This document shows positions 34,707 to 43,400 of a stretch of 64,000 nucleotides of DNA, piece after piece (positions within the stretch are counted from its first letter, which is position 1; each line of letters starts with the position of its first letter). Source of the DNA: Actinomycetota bacterium (GTDB lineage Bacteria; Actinomycetota; Thermoleophilia; Solirubrobacterales; Solirubrobacteraceae); contig JAFDWH010000002.1 of the NCBI GenBank assembly GCA_018268595.1, positions 29,133 to 93,132 on the forward strand, given 5' to 3'. A model generated the notes under the pieces. That model was not told where the DNA came from. It did no database searches and saw nothing but the letters and a program-made list of their open reading frames with translations. The position numbers were made by a program, and so were the translations under genes.

Positions 34707-35939
34707 TCAGCCGAGCCGCACCGGCAGCGTGCGCAGCTGGTTGACGAAGCCCGAGACGACGTACTCGGGCCGGCCGGCCAGCTCCATCCGCGGGTAGCGC
34801 GCGAGCGTCTCCTCGAACAGCACGCGCAGCTCGAGCCGCGCGAGCGCCGTGCCGAGGCAGAAGTGCCGCCCGCCGGCGCCGAACGCCTGGTGCTCGGGGT
34901 TGCGCAGCACGTCGAAGCGGTCGGGGTCCTCGTAGCGCGTCTCGTCGCGGTTCGACGAGACGTACCACATGACGACCTTGTCGCCGGCTCTGATCGGCTG
35001 CCCGCCCAGCTCGCAGTCTCTGGTCGCGGTGCGGCGGAAATGCGCGAAGGCGGGGAACATCCGCAGCGCCTCCTCGACCATCCCGGGGATCAGCGTGGGG
35101 TCGTCGAGCAGCAGTCGCAGTTGCTCGCGGTCCTCCAGCAGCGCGCGCATGCCGCTCGAGTAGGTCGCCTTGGTCGAGTCGTTGCCGGCCGCCATCAGCA
35201 GGAAGAAGCCCATCACGATCTCGTGCTCCTCGAGCCGCTCGCCGTCGACCTCGGCGTGCACCAGCACGCTCGTGAGGTCGTCGGTCGGATGCGCGCGGCG
35301 CTCGGCGATCAGCGCGCGGCAGCGCTCGAACACCTCCGGCACGTCGCGCCCCATCACGGTCTCGACGCCCTCCGGGTTCATGTCCGGGTCGCCGGCCGAG
35401 AAGATCGCGTTCATCAGCCCGGCCCAGATCGCGTCGTCGGCGGGCGGGATGCCCATGAACGAGCCGATCACGCGCGCGACGACCGGCTGCGCCACGTCGA
35501 TGACGAGGTCGCACGTCTCGCGCCCGGCGAGGCCGTCCAGCACCCCGGCGGTGATCGCGCGGATCGCGTCCTCGTGCTCGGCGATCCGCCGCGGCGTGAA
35601 GCCGGCCTGGAAGAGCGCCTTGAGGCGGTCGTGCTTGGGCGGGTCCATCCCGATGAACATCGCGCGCGACAGCTCGAGCGGCAGGATCGAGTTGGTCAGC
35701 GCGGTGATCCCGCCCAGCTCGGAGGAGTAGGTCTGCCAGTCGCGGCTGACGGTGTGCACGTCGTCGGCGCGCGTGACCGACCAGTAGCCGGCCTCGTCGG
35801 GGAAGTCGGGCATGCGGGCGGTCCAGTGGACCGGGCACTCCGCCCGCAGCGCCTTGAACAGCTCGTGCGGCGGGCCGTCCTGCCAGTGCTCGGGGTCGCC
35901 GACGAGGACGTCTCTGAGATCGCGGCCGGTCGATGCCAT
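34707..35939 (-). CDS. Cytochrome P450
   Basis: A 410-residue soluble bacterial P450. The I-helix oxygen motif is AAGNDSTK, the K-helix ExxR is EEALR, and the heme loop FGAGGRHFCLG places the thiolate ligand at Cys361. Overall layout resembles actinobacterial steroid/lipid P450 families (for instance CYP125/CYP142-like), but the substrate cannot be read from sequence. No ferredoxin or reductase gene is adjacent, so electron partners are elsewhere. The ATG at 35939 is preceded by GGAGGGTCCC, a good ribosome-binding site. Confidence 0.93.
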   Translation of the reverse strand: MASTGRDLRDVLVGDPEHWQDGPPHELFKALRAECPVHWTARMPDFPDEAGYWSVTRADDVHTVSRDWQTYSSELGGITALTNSILPLELSRAMFIGMDPPKHDRLKALFQAGFTPRRIAEHEDAIRAITAGVLDGLAGRETCDLVIDVAQPVVARVIGSFMGIPPADDAIWAGLMNAIFSAGDPDMNPEGVETVMGRDVPEVFERCRALIAERRAHPTDDLTSVLVHAEVDGERLEEHEIVMGFFLLMAAGNDSTKATYSSGMRALLEDREQLRLLLDDPTLIPGMVEEALRMFPAFAHFRRTATRDCELGGQPIRAGDKVVMWYVSSNRDETRYEDPDRFDVLRNPEHQAFGAGGRHFCLGTALARLELRVLFEETLARYPRMELAGRPEYVVSGFVNQLRTLPVRLG

Positions 35940-36033
35940 CGGGACCCTCCAGGTTCAGGCGCGGACGGGCCTCCGATGCTACTGGCTGGCTGGCCAGTCG
36001 GCGCCATGCCGACCGGCCAGCTTCGCCCGTGAC

Positions 36034-37305
36034 TCAGCCGTGCGCGTGGCGGTGACCGCCCTTGCACCCGTGATGGTGCTTGTGGCGGCGATGGCCACCC
36101 TTGCACTCGTGACGGTGCTTGTGGCGGCCCTTCGCCTTGCCGTGCCCGCGGCCGTGGTGCGGGGTGCATCTCGGCGGCGGCGGCGTCCCGCCGGGCGACC
36201 AGATCTCCGTGCTCGACAGGATCGTGCGGTCGGGGAGCTCGCCACCGGCGACGAGCACGCGCCCGTCCGGCAGCAGCGTCGCGGTGAACGAGCGCGTGGG
36301 CCCGCGCTGAGCGAGCAGCGGTCCCGCGTTCGTCCAGCCGCTCGTCGCCGGGTCGAACAGCGCCGCGCTCGTCGTGCCGGTGCCCGGGTCGGTCCCGCCG
36401 ATGCCGAGCACTCTGCCGTCGGGCAGCAGCACGAGCGTGGACGGAGTCGCGCCGGCCGGCAGCGCGCCGGTCGGCGTCCATCTGTCGCTGCCCACGTCGT
36501 ACAGCAGCCCGGACGCGTCGGGAGCGCCGCCGGCGAGCAGCACGCGTCCGTCGTGCAGCGTCACCGCACGGGCGCCGCTGCGCGGCGCGGGCAGTCTCGC
36601 GACCGGCGTCCACGTGCTCGTGGCGACGTCGAAGACGAACACGTCGTCGAGCTGCTTGTCGCCGAGGTCCCCGAGGCTGGCGCTTCCGCCTGCCGACAGC
36701 ACGCGCCCGTCGGCGAGCACCGTCGCGGCGTTGCCGCGCACGAAGTAGGGGTAGTCCGCCGGCGTCGTCCACTGGTTCGTGGCCGGGTCGTAGATGCTCG
36801 TGTCGTTGTTGGCGATGTCGTAGTGGCCGCCGCCGATGCTGACGACGCGCCCGTCCAGCAGCACGACGACCGCCGGGTAGTCGCCGCGCCCGCCGCCGGA
36901 CGGCGGCTCGGTCGACGTCCAGGCGCCGGCGTTCGGGTCGTAGCGCTCGGCGATCGGGAACGTGCCGTTGTCGTCGCCGCCGACGGCGAGCGCCGAGCCG
37001 TCGTGCAGCGGCACGAGCACGAGCCCGGAGCGCTGGTAGTTCATCGCGGCGACCGCGCTCCAGGTGCCGGCGGCCGGGTCGAAGCGCTCGTTGACGGCGA
37101 GGCCCGGGCGCGCGCTGTTGCCGCCGGCGACGAGGACCGTCCCGTCGCCGAGCAGCGCCGCGCCGGCACCGCTGGTCGGGTTGAGCAACGGTGGCCCGGC
37201 CGTCCACGTCGCGCCCGCGCTCACGCTCGCGCCCAGCACCGCGACGAGCGCGAGCAGCATCGTCACCAGCGCCCGTCGTCTTGCCCTGCCATGCGGCCTT
37301 CGCAT
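36034..37305 (-). CDS. Secreted Kelch-repeat protein with His/Lys-rich tail
   Basis: A 423-residue exported protein. A signal peptide (RRRALVTMLLALVAVLGASV) precedes six or seven Kelch-like blades, each with a phrase such as LLDGRVVSIGG or LPDGRVLVAGG and a Tyr-Asp-Pro-Ala turn, so it should fold as a beta-propeller. The last 45 residues are a basic, His-rich tail with two CKGGH motifs, which could bind metal or anionic polymers. The ATG at 37305 fits the signal peptide; the frame is open further upstream. Role unknown. Confidence 0.8.
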   Translation of the reverse strand: MRRPHGRARRRALVTMLLALVAVLGASVSAGATWTAGPPLLNPTSGAGAALLGDGTVLVAGGNSARPGLAVNERFDPAAGTWSAVAAMNYQRSGLVLVPLHDGSALAVGGDDNGTFPIAERYDPNAGAWTSTEPPSGGGRGDYPAVVVLLDGRVVSIGGGHYDIANNDTSIYDPATNQWTTPADYPYFVRGNAATVLADGRVLSAGGSASLGDLGDKQLDDVFVFDVATSTWTPVARLPAPRSGARAVTLHDGRVLLAGGAPDASGLLYDVGSDRWTPTGALPAGATPSTLVLLPDGRVLGIGGTDPGTGTTSAALFDPATSGWTNAGPLLAQRGPTRSFTATLLPDGRVLVAGGELPDRTILSSTEIWSPGGTPPPPRCTPHHGRGHGKAKGRHKHRHECKGGHRRHKHHHGCKGGHRHAHG

Positions 37306-37399
37306 CGATCCCCCTGCGTTCGGTTGGGTGGGGTCGCCGGAACCTAACGCACGTCGGAGAGATCGTTCAGAGATCTCGTGCATTGGACGCGTCGGCGTC

Positions 37400-37453
37400 C
37401 ATGATCGACCACCTTATATTGTACTAATAGACTAGAAGTGCTAGCGTCGTCCC
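37400..37453 (+). promoter_or_regulatory. AT-rich promoter region between divergent genes
   Basis: A pocket of A+T (CTTATATTGTACTAATAGAC) stands out against the GC-rich background, just upstream of the ATG at 37454 and downstream of the divergent Kelch gene start. It contains plausible -10 hexamers (TATATT, TAATAG), but exact elements cannot be fixed. Confidence 0.4.
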
Positions 37454-38197
37454 ATGTCCCCTCTCCGGATCCTCCTCCTCGCCGCGACGGCCGCCGCACT
37501 GACCGTGCCGACGGTCACCGCGGCAAGCGCCGGCTCGGCGCCCCGGCCGATCGCCACGCTGAAGGGCTCGATCTCGCCGAGCCGGAACCTGACGCCTGGA
37601 ACGCCGCTCGACTTCACGCTCGACACGCGCTTCACGAGCGTCCCTCCGCACGCGGACCTCGTCCTGCAACGCCTCATGTACCTCTTTCCCCACGGCACCG
37701 TGGTCAACGGCCGTCTGTTCCCCGCCTGTGCTGCGGCGACGCTGCGCCGCGCCCGGGGACGTCTGCGCGCCTGTCCGCCAGGGTCGAAGATCGGCGCCGG
37801 AACGGCCGGCGGGACCGCTGTCGCACTGGGCGTGTCGTCGCGCGCCCGCGTGACGCTGTTCAATGGCCCCGGCGGCAGAAGCATCACGATGAACGTGCAC
37901 GTCACGACGCCGGCGTTGATCGACGCGACCTTCTCCGCGCCGTTCGTCTCACTGCACGGGCGCTACGCGAACAAGCTGACGGTGACGCTGCCGCCGGAGT
38001 TGAAGACGATCCTCGACGGCGACATCGTCACCTCGTACATCCATGTCACCACCGGCGCGACGCGGCTGGTGCACGGCGTCCGGCGCGGCTACGTCGAGGC
38101 GCTTCGCTGTCCCCGCAGCGGCAGAGCCCACATCCACGGCGACTTCACGTTCGAGGGAGGCGCGACGGCGAGCGCCGACACCACGATCCCCTGCTGA
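37454..38197 (+). CDS. Secreted protein of unknown function
   Basis: A 247-residue protein with a clear signal peptide (LRILLLAATAAALTVPTVTA). The mature part is mostly beta-strand, with four cysteines that could form two disulfides (PAC, RAC, LRC and the C-terminal IPC). Phrases such as GSISPSRNLTPGTPL and HIHGDFTFEGG resemble secreted proteins common in this bacterial group that have no assigned function. Single gene with its own AT-rich promoter. Confidence 0.7.
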   Translation: MSPLRILLLAATAAALTVPTVTAASAGSAPRPIATLKGSISPSRNLTPGTPLDFTLDTRFTSVPPHADLVLQRLMYLFPHGTVVNGRLFPACAAATLRRARGRLRACPPGSKIGAGTAGGTAVALGVSSRARVTLFNGPGGRSITMNVHVTTPALIDATFSAPFVSLHGRYANKLTVTLPPELKTILDGDIVTSYIHVTTGATRLVHGVRRGYVEALRCPRSGRAHIHGDFTFEGGATASADTTIPC

Positions 38198-38237
38198 CAT
38201 GCGGCGGCGTCCCACCCGACCGCTACGGTGGCGCCGC

Positions 38238-39137
38238 ATGCCGGCCGCCCTCCTGCACGACGCGATCCACCACGCCGACAACATGGACGTCCTGCCCGGC
38301 CTTCCGGACGCGGCGTTCCAGCTCGTCTACGTCGACCCGCCGTTCAACACCGGCGCGAGCCAGTCGCGGCGGACGCTCGCGATGGTCCCCGACGCGGACG
38401 GCGACCGCACCGGCTTCAAGGGGACGCGCTACCGCACCAGACTGCTGGCCGAGTCGCGCTACCGCGACGCGTTCGACGACTACCTCGCGTTCCTCGAGCC
38501 GCGCCTGCGCGAGGCGCACCGGCTGCTGCACGAGAGCGGCACGCTCTACTTCCACATCGACTACCGCGAGGCGCACTACTGCAAGCTGCTGCTCGACGAG
38601 CTGTTCGGCCGCGAGCAGTTCCTCAACGAGCTGATCTGGGCCTACGACTACGGCGCCCGCACACGACGCCGCTGGCCGGCCAAGCACGACACGATCCTCG
38701 TCTACGTCAAGGACGCGCGCGCGTACCACTTCGACGGCGAGTCGGTCGACCGCGAGCCGTACATGGCGCCCGGCCTCGTGACGCCCGAGAAGGCGGCGCG
38801 CGGGAAGCTGCCGACCGACGTCTGGTGGCACACGATCGTCCCCACGAACGGGCGCGAGAAGACCGGCTACCCGACGCAGAAGCCGGAGGGGATCGTGCGC
38901 CGGATGGTGCAGGCGTCGAGCAGACCGGGCGACTGGTGCCTCGACTTCTTCGCCGGCAGCGGCACGCTCGGCGCCGTCGCGGCGCAGCTCGGCCGCCGCT
39001 ACGTGCTGGTCGACGAGAGCCCGGACGCAGTCGCGGTCATGCGCAGACGGCTGCCGGAGGCCGCGGTCGTCTCAGGCGGCGACCGGCGGCGCGGCCGCGG
39101 CGACGCGCCACGGAAGCGCGAAGCCGAGCGGGCGTGA
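38238..39137 (+). CDS. DNA methyltransferase (amino-methyltransferase, DPPF type)
   Basis: A 299-residue SAM-dependent enzyme. Catalytic motif IV is YVDPPFNTG near the N-terminus and the SAM-binding motif I is FFAGSGTLG near the C-terminus, the order of beta-class N6-adenine or N4-cytosine methyltransferases. The region between (LIWAYDYGARTRRRW, YPTQKPEGI) fits the family. Target sequence unknown. The ATG at 38238 gives the usual N-terminus; an upstream in-frame ATG at 38199 exists. Its last 66 bases overlap the 3' end of the convergent PD-(D/E)XK-like gene. It may be a solitary regulatory methylase. Confidence 0.85.
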   Translation: MPAALLHDAIHHADNMDVLPGLPDAAFQLVYVDPPFNTGASQSRRTLAMVPDADGDRTGFKGTRYRTRLLAESRYRDAFDDYLAFLEPRLREAHRLLHESGTLYFHIDYREAHYCKLLLDELFGREQFLNELIWAYDYGARTRRRWPAKHDTILVYVKDARAYHFDGESVDREPYMAPGLVTPEKAARGKLPTDVWWHTIVPTNGREKTGYPTQKPEGIVRRMVQASSRPGDWCLDFFAGSGTLGAVAAQLGRRYVLVDESPDAVAVMRRRLPEAAVVSGGDRRRGRGDAPRKREAERA

Positions 39138-40100
39138 GGCCCACGGGTTGCGCCACAGCGCCGGCATCGCGGTGGCGGCCCTGAACGGCTCGGTGGAGCG
39201 CAGCCCGCGGCCCACGAGGACGCCCGACAGGCGCGTGTTGCAGGGGCCGCCCGGACCATGCCAGACGGCGTGGTCGCGCTCGCCCGCGCCCAGCAGCGCG
39301 TGCTCGACGTCGCGCTCCCGCACGCCGTCCCCCAGCGCGAGCACGGCGAGCAGGTAGGGCCGGTCCAGCTCCCCGTAGCGCGCGGCCTTCTTCTTGATCT
39401 TGCGCCGCAGCGGGCGCACGTCGTTCACGAGGGCGCCGCGCGTGCCGACGTCGCGCGGCACGAGCTGCGCGCAGCCGCTCGGCCGCGCCAGCTCATCGGG
39501 CAGCGCTATCGCTTCGACGTCGATCACGAAGTCGTCGAACGCGAGCCGTCTGACGCACGAGCCCGCATGCAGCTCGCGCGGGTCGAGCGCGCCGAGCCAG
39601 CGCTCCAGCGGCGGCACGATCCGGCGCCGTCCCGGCGAGGAGGCGCCGTAGCTGACGACCTCCAGCGCGAGCGAGAAGCGCGGCGCGCGCACCGTCGCGA
39701 GGATGTCGCGCAACTGCTCGTCGAGCCGGCGCTCGGTGAACGACAGCGGCGAGTCGCCCCCGACGACGGTCGCCTCCAGCCAGCAGCGCTCGCGTCCGCG
39801 CGCCAACACGAAGTCCTGGCGCCGCTCGCCCGCTTCGCAGCCGATGTTCACGACGATCTCGAAGCCGCGGCGGCGGTGCAGCTCGTGGACGCACAGCTCC
39901 CAGAACGCGCCCGCGTGGTCCAGCTCCGCGTCCTGCGCGAAGCGGTTGCGCAGGTCGGCGCGCGCGGGCGCCGGCAGGCGCGCGAACCAGCCGTCGAGCT
40001 GCGCCCGCACCCGCTCCCACTGCGCGCCTCCGGCGCGGTCGAGGAACGCGTACGCCGGCTCCTGGTGCGCGCGCGGCCGTCCGTCGGTGCGCTCGCGCAC
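39072..40100 (-). CDS. Uncharacterised protein with PD-(D/E)XK-like motif
   Basis: About 342 residues. The N-terminal half has a helical start, FWELCVHELHRRRGFEI, then RRQDFVLARG and CWLEATVV. The D...E-x-T spacing resembles a PD-(D/E)XK nuclease core, as in a widespread family of uncharacterised actinobacterial proteins. The C-terminal half (KIKKKAARYGELDRPYLLAV) looks like that family's conserved tail. No frame-compatible ATG lies near the domain start: GTG 40100 is the best candidate and the upstream sequence is ambiguous. Its end overlaps the convergent methyltransferase gene, so a restriction-modification link is possible but unproven. Confidence 0.6.
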   Translation of the reverse strand: MRERTDGRPRAHQEPAYAFLDRAGGAQWERVRAQLDGWFARLPAPARADLRNRFAQDAELDHAGAFWELCVHELHRRRGFEIVVNIGCEAGERRQDFVLARGRERCWLEATVVGGDSPLSFTERRLDEQLRDILATVRAPRFSLALEVVSYGASSPGRRRIVPPLERWLGALDPRELHAGSCVRRLAFDDFVIDVEAIALPDELARPSGCAQLVPRDVGTRGALVNDVRPLRRKIKKKAARYGELDRPYLLAVLALGDGVRERDVEHALLGAGERDHAVWHGPGGPCNTRLSGVLVGRGLRSTEPFRAATAMPALWRNPWASRPLGFALPWRVAAAAPPVAA

Positions 40101-40271
40101 CGAGAACAGCGTCGGTTCGTGCAGCGTCGAGCTGATCGCCTTCCCCCCGGCGACGTCGTTCGATGGTGTGCGCGGCGGCGTTCTCCCCCGACGCCGCGCA
40201 GTCCTGCCAACCGTACACAAAAGCGGTGCACCCCGCTCAAGTTCGGCCGTGAACGGGCCGATCAGCGGGAC

Positions 40272-41639
40272 ATGACGCAGTCGCCGCTCGTGAGCGTGCT
40301 CGTGACGGCGCACGCGACGACCGAGGGGCTCGGCGCGTCGCTCGACGACGCGCTCGCGCAGGACTACCCCGCGGAACGCGTCGAGATCGTCGTCGTGGAC
40401 GGCGGCGCCTGCGCGGTCGCGGCCGGCTACGCGGAGCTGTTCCCCGAGCGCGTGCGCGCGATCGCGCAGCCGGGCGCCGGCGCGGTCGCCGCCATGAGCC
40501 GGGCGTTGAGCGAGGCGCGCGGCGAGCTGCTGGCGCTGCTCGAGCCGGGCGACCGCTGGCCGGTCGGGCGCCTCTCCGCGCAGGTCGCCGCGCTCGCCGA
40601 GTGGGAGGACGTCGGCCTCGTCTACGCGGAGCCGGTCGCGTCCGAGGGCACCGAGCCGCCGAGCGGGCGGCCGGTCGCACAGCTGCTGTGCGAGCCGCCG
40701 TGCATCGCGCCCTCCTCGATCATGCTGCGCGCGTCGCTGCTGCCGGCGCTGGGTCCGCTGCCGGCCGAGCTGCCGCGCGCGCCGTGGTGGCTCGCGGTGC
40801 GAGCCGCCTGCGTGTCGCAGATCGCGTGGGTCCCGGCGGGCGTCGCACCGGCGCGCGGCGAGCAAGCGGACGCCGAGGCGGACGCCGCAGCGCGCGCGGC
40901 GGCGCTGCGCGAGGCGCTCGCGGTGCAACGCTGGTTCCTGCGCACGGTCACGCCCGAGTCGCTCTACGCCGGCGCGGTCGGCGACGTCTGGCGCGCGTTC
41001 CTCGCGAACGCGCGCCGGCTGCTCGCCGCCGCCGGGGACGATCCCTTCACCGAGCTGGTGAGCGTGACGGACGCCGACCGCTCGGAGGCCCGCCAAGCGC
41101 TCGCCGACGCGCGTGCGGCGCTCGAGCACGGCGACACCTGGCCGGCCGCCGCGCTCGCGGCGCGCGCGGCCGCGCTCGACCCATGGCTGCCGTCCGCGCG
41201 CGAGCTGCTCGCCGAGACGCTCGCGGCCCGCCCCAGACGCCCCGCCGGGGACCCGCTGGCGGAGGCGCGCCGCTTCGTCACGCTCGCGTTCGCGGAGGAG
41301 CTGCTGCAACATCGCGAGTTGCTCGCCGCCTACGGCGAGCGCTTCGACGGCAACGCCGACGCGACGCTCGCGATCGACGCGAGCACGCTGCTGCCGGCCG
41401 CCGCCGGCCGTGCGCTCGGCGCGCTCGTCAGCGAGCTGGGCCTCGACGCCGACGGCACCGCGCACCTGATCGCCGTGCTCGGCCCGATCGACGCGTCGGT
41501 GCGCGCCGAGCTGCCGCGGCGCGCCGACGCGCTGCTGACGCTGCGCGCGAGCGCGTCCGCCGAGGCCGCGGTGCCGGCCTTCGACGCCGGCTCGATCGAC
41601 GCGCTGCACGCGCTCGCGCAGCGGGCGAGCGCGGCCTGA
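40272..41639 (+). CDS. Family 2 glycosyltransferase-like protein with helical C-terminal half
   Basis: 455 residues. The first 200 resemble a GT2 domain (SVLVTAHATTEGLGASLDDA, IVVVDGGA), but the usual DXD region reads LLEPGDRW, so the metal site is not typical and activity is uncertain. The C-terminal 230 residues are Ala/Arg-rich helices with TPR-like pattern (ALAARAAALDPWLPSARELL). It stands alone between convergent neighbours and shares a terminator hairpin with the PhzF gene. Confidence 0.7.
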   Translation: MTQSPLVSVLVTAHATTEGLGASLDDALAQDYPAERVEIVVVDGGACAVAAGYAELFPERVRAIAQPGAGAVAAMSRALSEARGELLALLEPGDRWPVGRLSAQVAALAEWEDVGLVYAEPVASEGTEPPSGRPVAQLLCEPPCIAPSSIMLRASLLPALGPLPAELPRAPWWLAVRAACVSQIAWVPAGVAPARGEQADAEADAAARAAALREALAVQRWFLRTVTPESLYAGAVGDVWRAFLANARRLLAAAGDDPFTELVSVTDADRSEARQALADARAALEHGDTWPAAALAARAAALDPWLPSARELLAETLAARPRRPAGDPLAEARRFVTLAFAEELLQHRELLAAYGERFDGNADATLAIDASTLLPAAAGRALGALVSELGLDADGTAHLIAVLGPIDASVRAELPRRADALLTLRASASAEAAVPAFDAGSIDALHALAQRASAA

Positions 41640-41807
41640 GCGACCCGCGTCGTACGTCCGTCCAAGCCGGCACTCCGGCGTCGCGACCCGCCGCCGGACC
41701 GCCGATGAAGCGTGTGCCGGCGGGCGCACGGAAGGCCCGCTGGGATGGCAAGGACGCTGGCGGATCGGCTTTGGCCGGACGGTCCGCCGCGAGATGCACG
41801 GATGCTT

Positions 41808-41842
41808 GGTGGGGGCGCTCTCTGGCCGGGGGCGCCCCCACC
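41808..41842. terminator. Bidirectional hairpin between convergent genes
   Basis: GGTGGGGGCGC and GCGCCCCCACC form a perfect 11-pair stem with a 13-base loop, in the gap between the rightward GT2-like gene (stop 41639) and the leftward PhzF gene (stop 41865). No T-run follows, so termination efficiency is uncertain. Confidence 0.6.
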
Positions 41843-41864
41843 GCTTTCCGCGGGCGCGGCCGGC

Positions 41865-42737
41865 CTACAGGTGGAGCGTGCCGTCGCCGACGACGACGAC
41901 GTCGCCGCCGACGCGCGGGCGCTCACCCGCGAGCGCCGCCTCGATGCGGCTCGGGCGGCCCATCTCGATCCCCTGCTCGATCGCGATCGCGCCGACGCCG
42001 GCGCGGGCGGCGAGGTAGCCGCACAGCGGTCCGGCGGCGGAGCCGGTGGCGGGATCCTCGCCGACGGCGGCGCTGACGAACGCGCGCGTGCGCGCGTGCG
42101 CGGCGGCCGGGTCGCAGACGGCGGCGTAGAGGACGGTCGCGCCGTGGACGTGCAGCAGGCGCTCGACGGCCGGCCAGTCGGGCCGGGCGCGGGCGAGCGC
42201 GTCGAGGTCGCGCAGCGGGACGATCAGCTGCGTGAGCCCGCTGCCGACGAGCTGCGGCGGAAGCGTGCGATCCGCGTGCTCGGGCGTCAGGCCGATCGCC
42301 GCGACGACCTGCGCACGCGGCAGCTCGGCGCCGTGCCGCAGCGGCTCCTGCAGCATCGAGGCGTGCGCGCGCCGCGCGTCGAGCAGGCGCACGTCGATCG
42401 GCTGCAGGCCCGCGCCGGTCTGCTGGACGTAGCGCAGCTCGCGGGGCGCGTCGTCGCCGCCGCCGTGCTCGGCCCGCGCGACCGCGACGGCGGTGCCGAG
42501 CGAGGGATGGCCCGCGAACGGCAGCTCGCGCTCGACCGTGAAGATGCGGTTGCGGTAGTCGGCGCCGGCGACGTGCGCGCGCTGCACGAACGTCGTCTCG
42601 CTGAGGCGCGTCTCGCGCGCGCACGCGAGCATCGTGGGCTCGTCGAGCGCGTCGGCGTCGTGCACGACGGCGAGCGCGTTGCCCTCCAGCGGCGTGGCCG
42701 TGAAGACGTCGAGCAGCGTGTAGCGATGGGCCCCCAC
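41865..42737 (-). CDS. PhzF-family isomerase/epimerase-like protein
   Basis: A 290-residue protein with the two-lobed diaminopimelate-epimerase-like fold of PhzF. Landmarks are YTLLDVFTATPLEGNALAV at the N-terminus, RLSETTFV with the conserved catalytic Glu, FTVERELPFAGHPSLGTA, and VGEDPATGSAAGPL near the C-terminus. PhzF catalyses an isomerisation in phenazine synthesis, but most relatives act on unknown metabolites, and no phenazine genes are nearby. The GTG at 42737 is inferred from family length; no ATG fits. Confidence 0.88.
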   Translation of the reverse strand: MGAHRYTLLDVFTATPLEGNALAVVHDADALDEPTMLACARETRLSETTFVQRAHVAGADYRNRIFTVERELPFAGHPSLGTAVAVARAEHGGGDDAPRELRYVQQTGAGLQPIDVRLLDARRAHASMLQEPLRHGAELPRAQVVAAIGLTPEHADRTLPPQLVGSGLTQLIVPLRDLDALARARPDWPAVERLLHVHGATVLYAAVCDPAAAHARTRAFVSAAVGEDPATGSAAGPLCGYLAARAGVGAIAIEQGIEMGRPSRIEAALAGERPRVGGDVVVVGDGTLHL

Positions 42738-42765
42738 CCCGTCTCGACTCCCCCGCGGCCTGCGC

Positions 42766-43350
42766 TCAGCCGTCGAAGTCGAAGTCGCGCGGGGGGCGCT
42801 GCTCGAACCAGAGCCGGTCGTGCTCCGGCGTCTCCTGCAGGAACTCCGGCGTCTCCTCGAGCACGTCCTCGCCGTCCGGCTGGTGCGGGTCCTCGTGGTC
42901 GTCGTGGTGGGCCTCGACGCGGTACTCGGTCGTTGGCTGGTCGAGCGCGTCGGCGTGGGGAGCGTCCGGCTCGGGCTCGGGCGCGGCGTCAGGCTCCTCG
43001 GCGTGCGGCTCGTGCGCGGCTGCGCCGCCCAGCTCGACGTTGTGCGCGTGCTGCTCGAACAGCGGGTCGCCGTGCGGCGGCTCGTGCCGCTCCTCCGGCG
43101 TAAGCACGTGCGTGTGCTCGTCCGGGTGGAGCTGCTCGGCGGCCGGGTGCGGCTCGTGCGCCTGCTCATGCGCGTCGGCGCGCGGCTCGTCGTGGTGCTC
43201 CTCCGCGGCCGGAGCTTGCTCGGCCGGCGCCGGCTCGCGGCGAACGGGGCCGAGCGCCTCGTGCTCCAGCCGGGCCACCTCCGCGGGATCGGCGCCCCGG
43301 CGGCGCTTGAGGTCCAGATGCTCGCGGATCGCGTCGTCCAGCAGACCCAT
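42766..43350 (-). CDS. Acidic, His-rich disordered protein with conserved N-terminus
   Basis: 194 residues. The first 40 (MGLLDDAIREHLDLKRRRGA, then EVARLEHEALGPV) form a conserved helical segment seen in uncharacterised proteins of Thermoleophilia-type actinobacteria. The rest is low complexity, rich in Glu, Asp, His and Pro, with no predicted fold, and ends RDFDFDG. Function unknown. It is separated from the PhzF gene by 28 bases and may share its transcript. Confidence 0.75.
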   Translation of the reverse strand: MGLLDDAIREHLDLKRRRGADPAEVARLEHEALGPVRREPAPAEQAPAAEEHHDEPRADAHEQAHEPHPAAEQLHPDEHTHVLTPEERHEPPHGDPLFEQHAHNVELGGAAAHEPHAEEPDAAPEPEPDAPHADALDQPTTEYRVEAHHDDHEDPHQPDGEDVLEETPEFLQETPEHDRLWFEQRPPRDFDFDG

Positions 43351-43400
43351 GAGCGGGCAATGCTATCGGCCCCCGCCGCCGTGCGGGGGCTCTGCACGCT

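Noticed and set aside
39072..41729. An 885-residue leftward open frame
   Set aside because: Homology is limited to about 39072-40100; the upstream part is a shadow of the GT2-like gene on the other strand.
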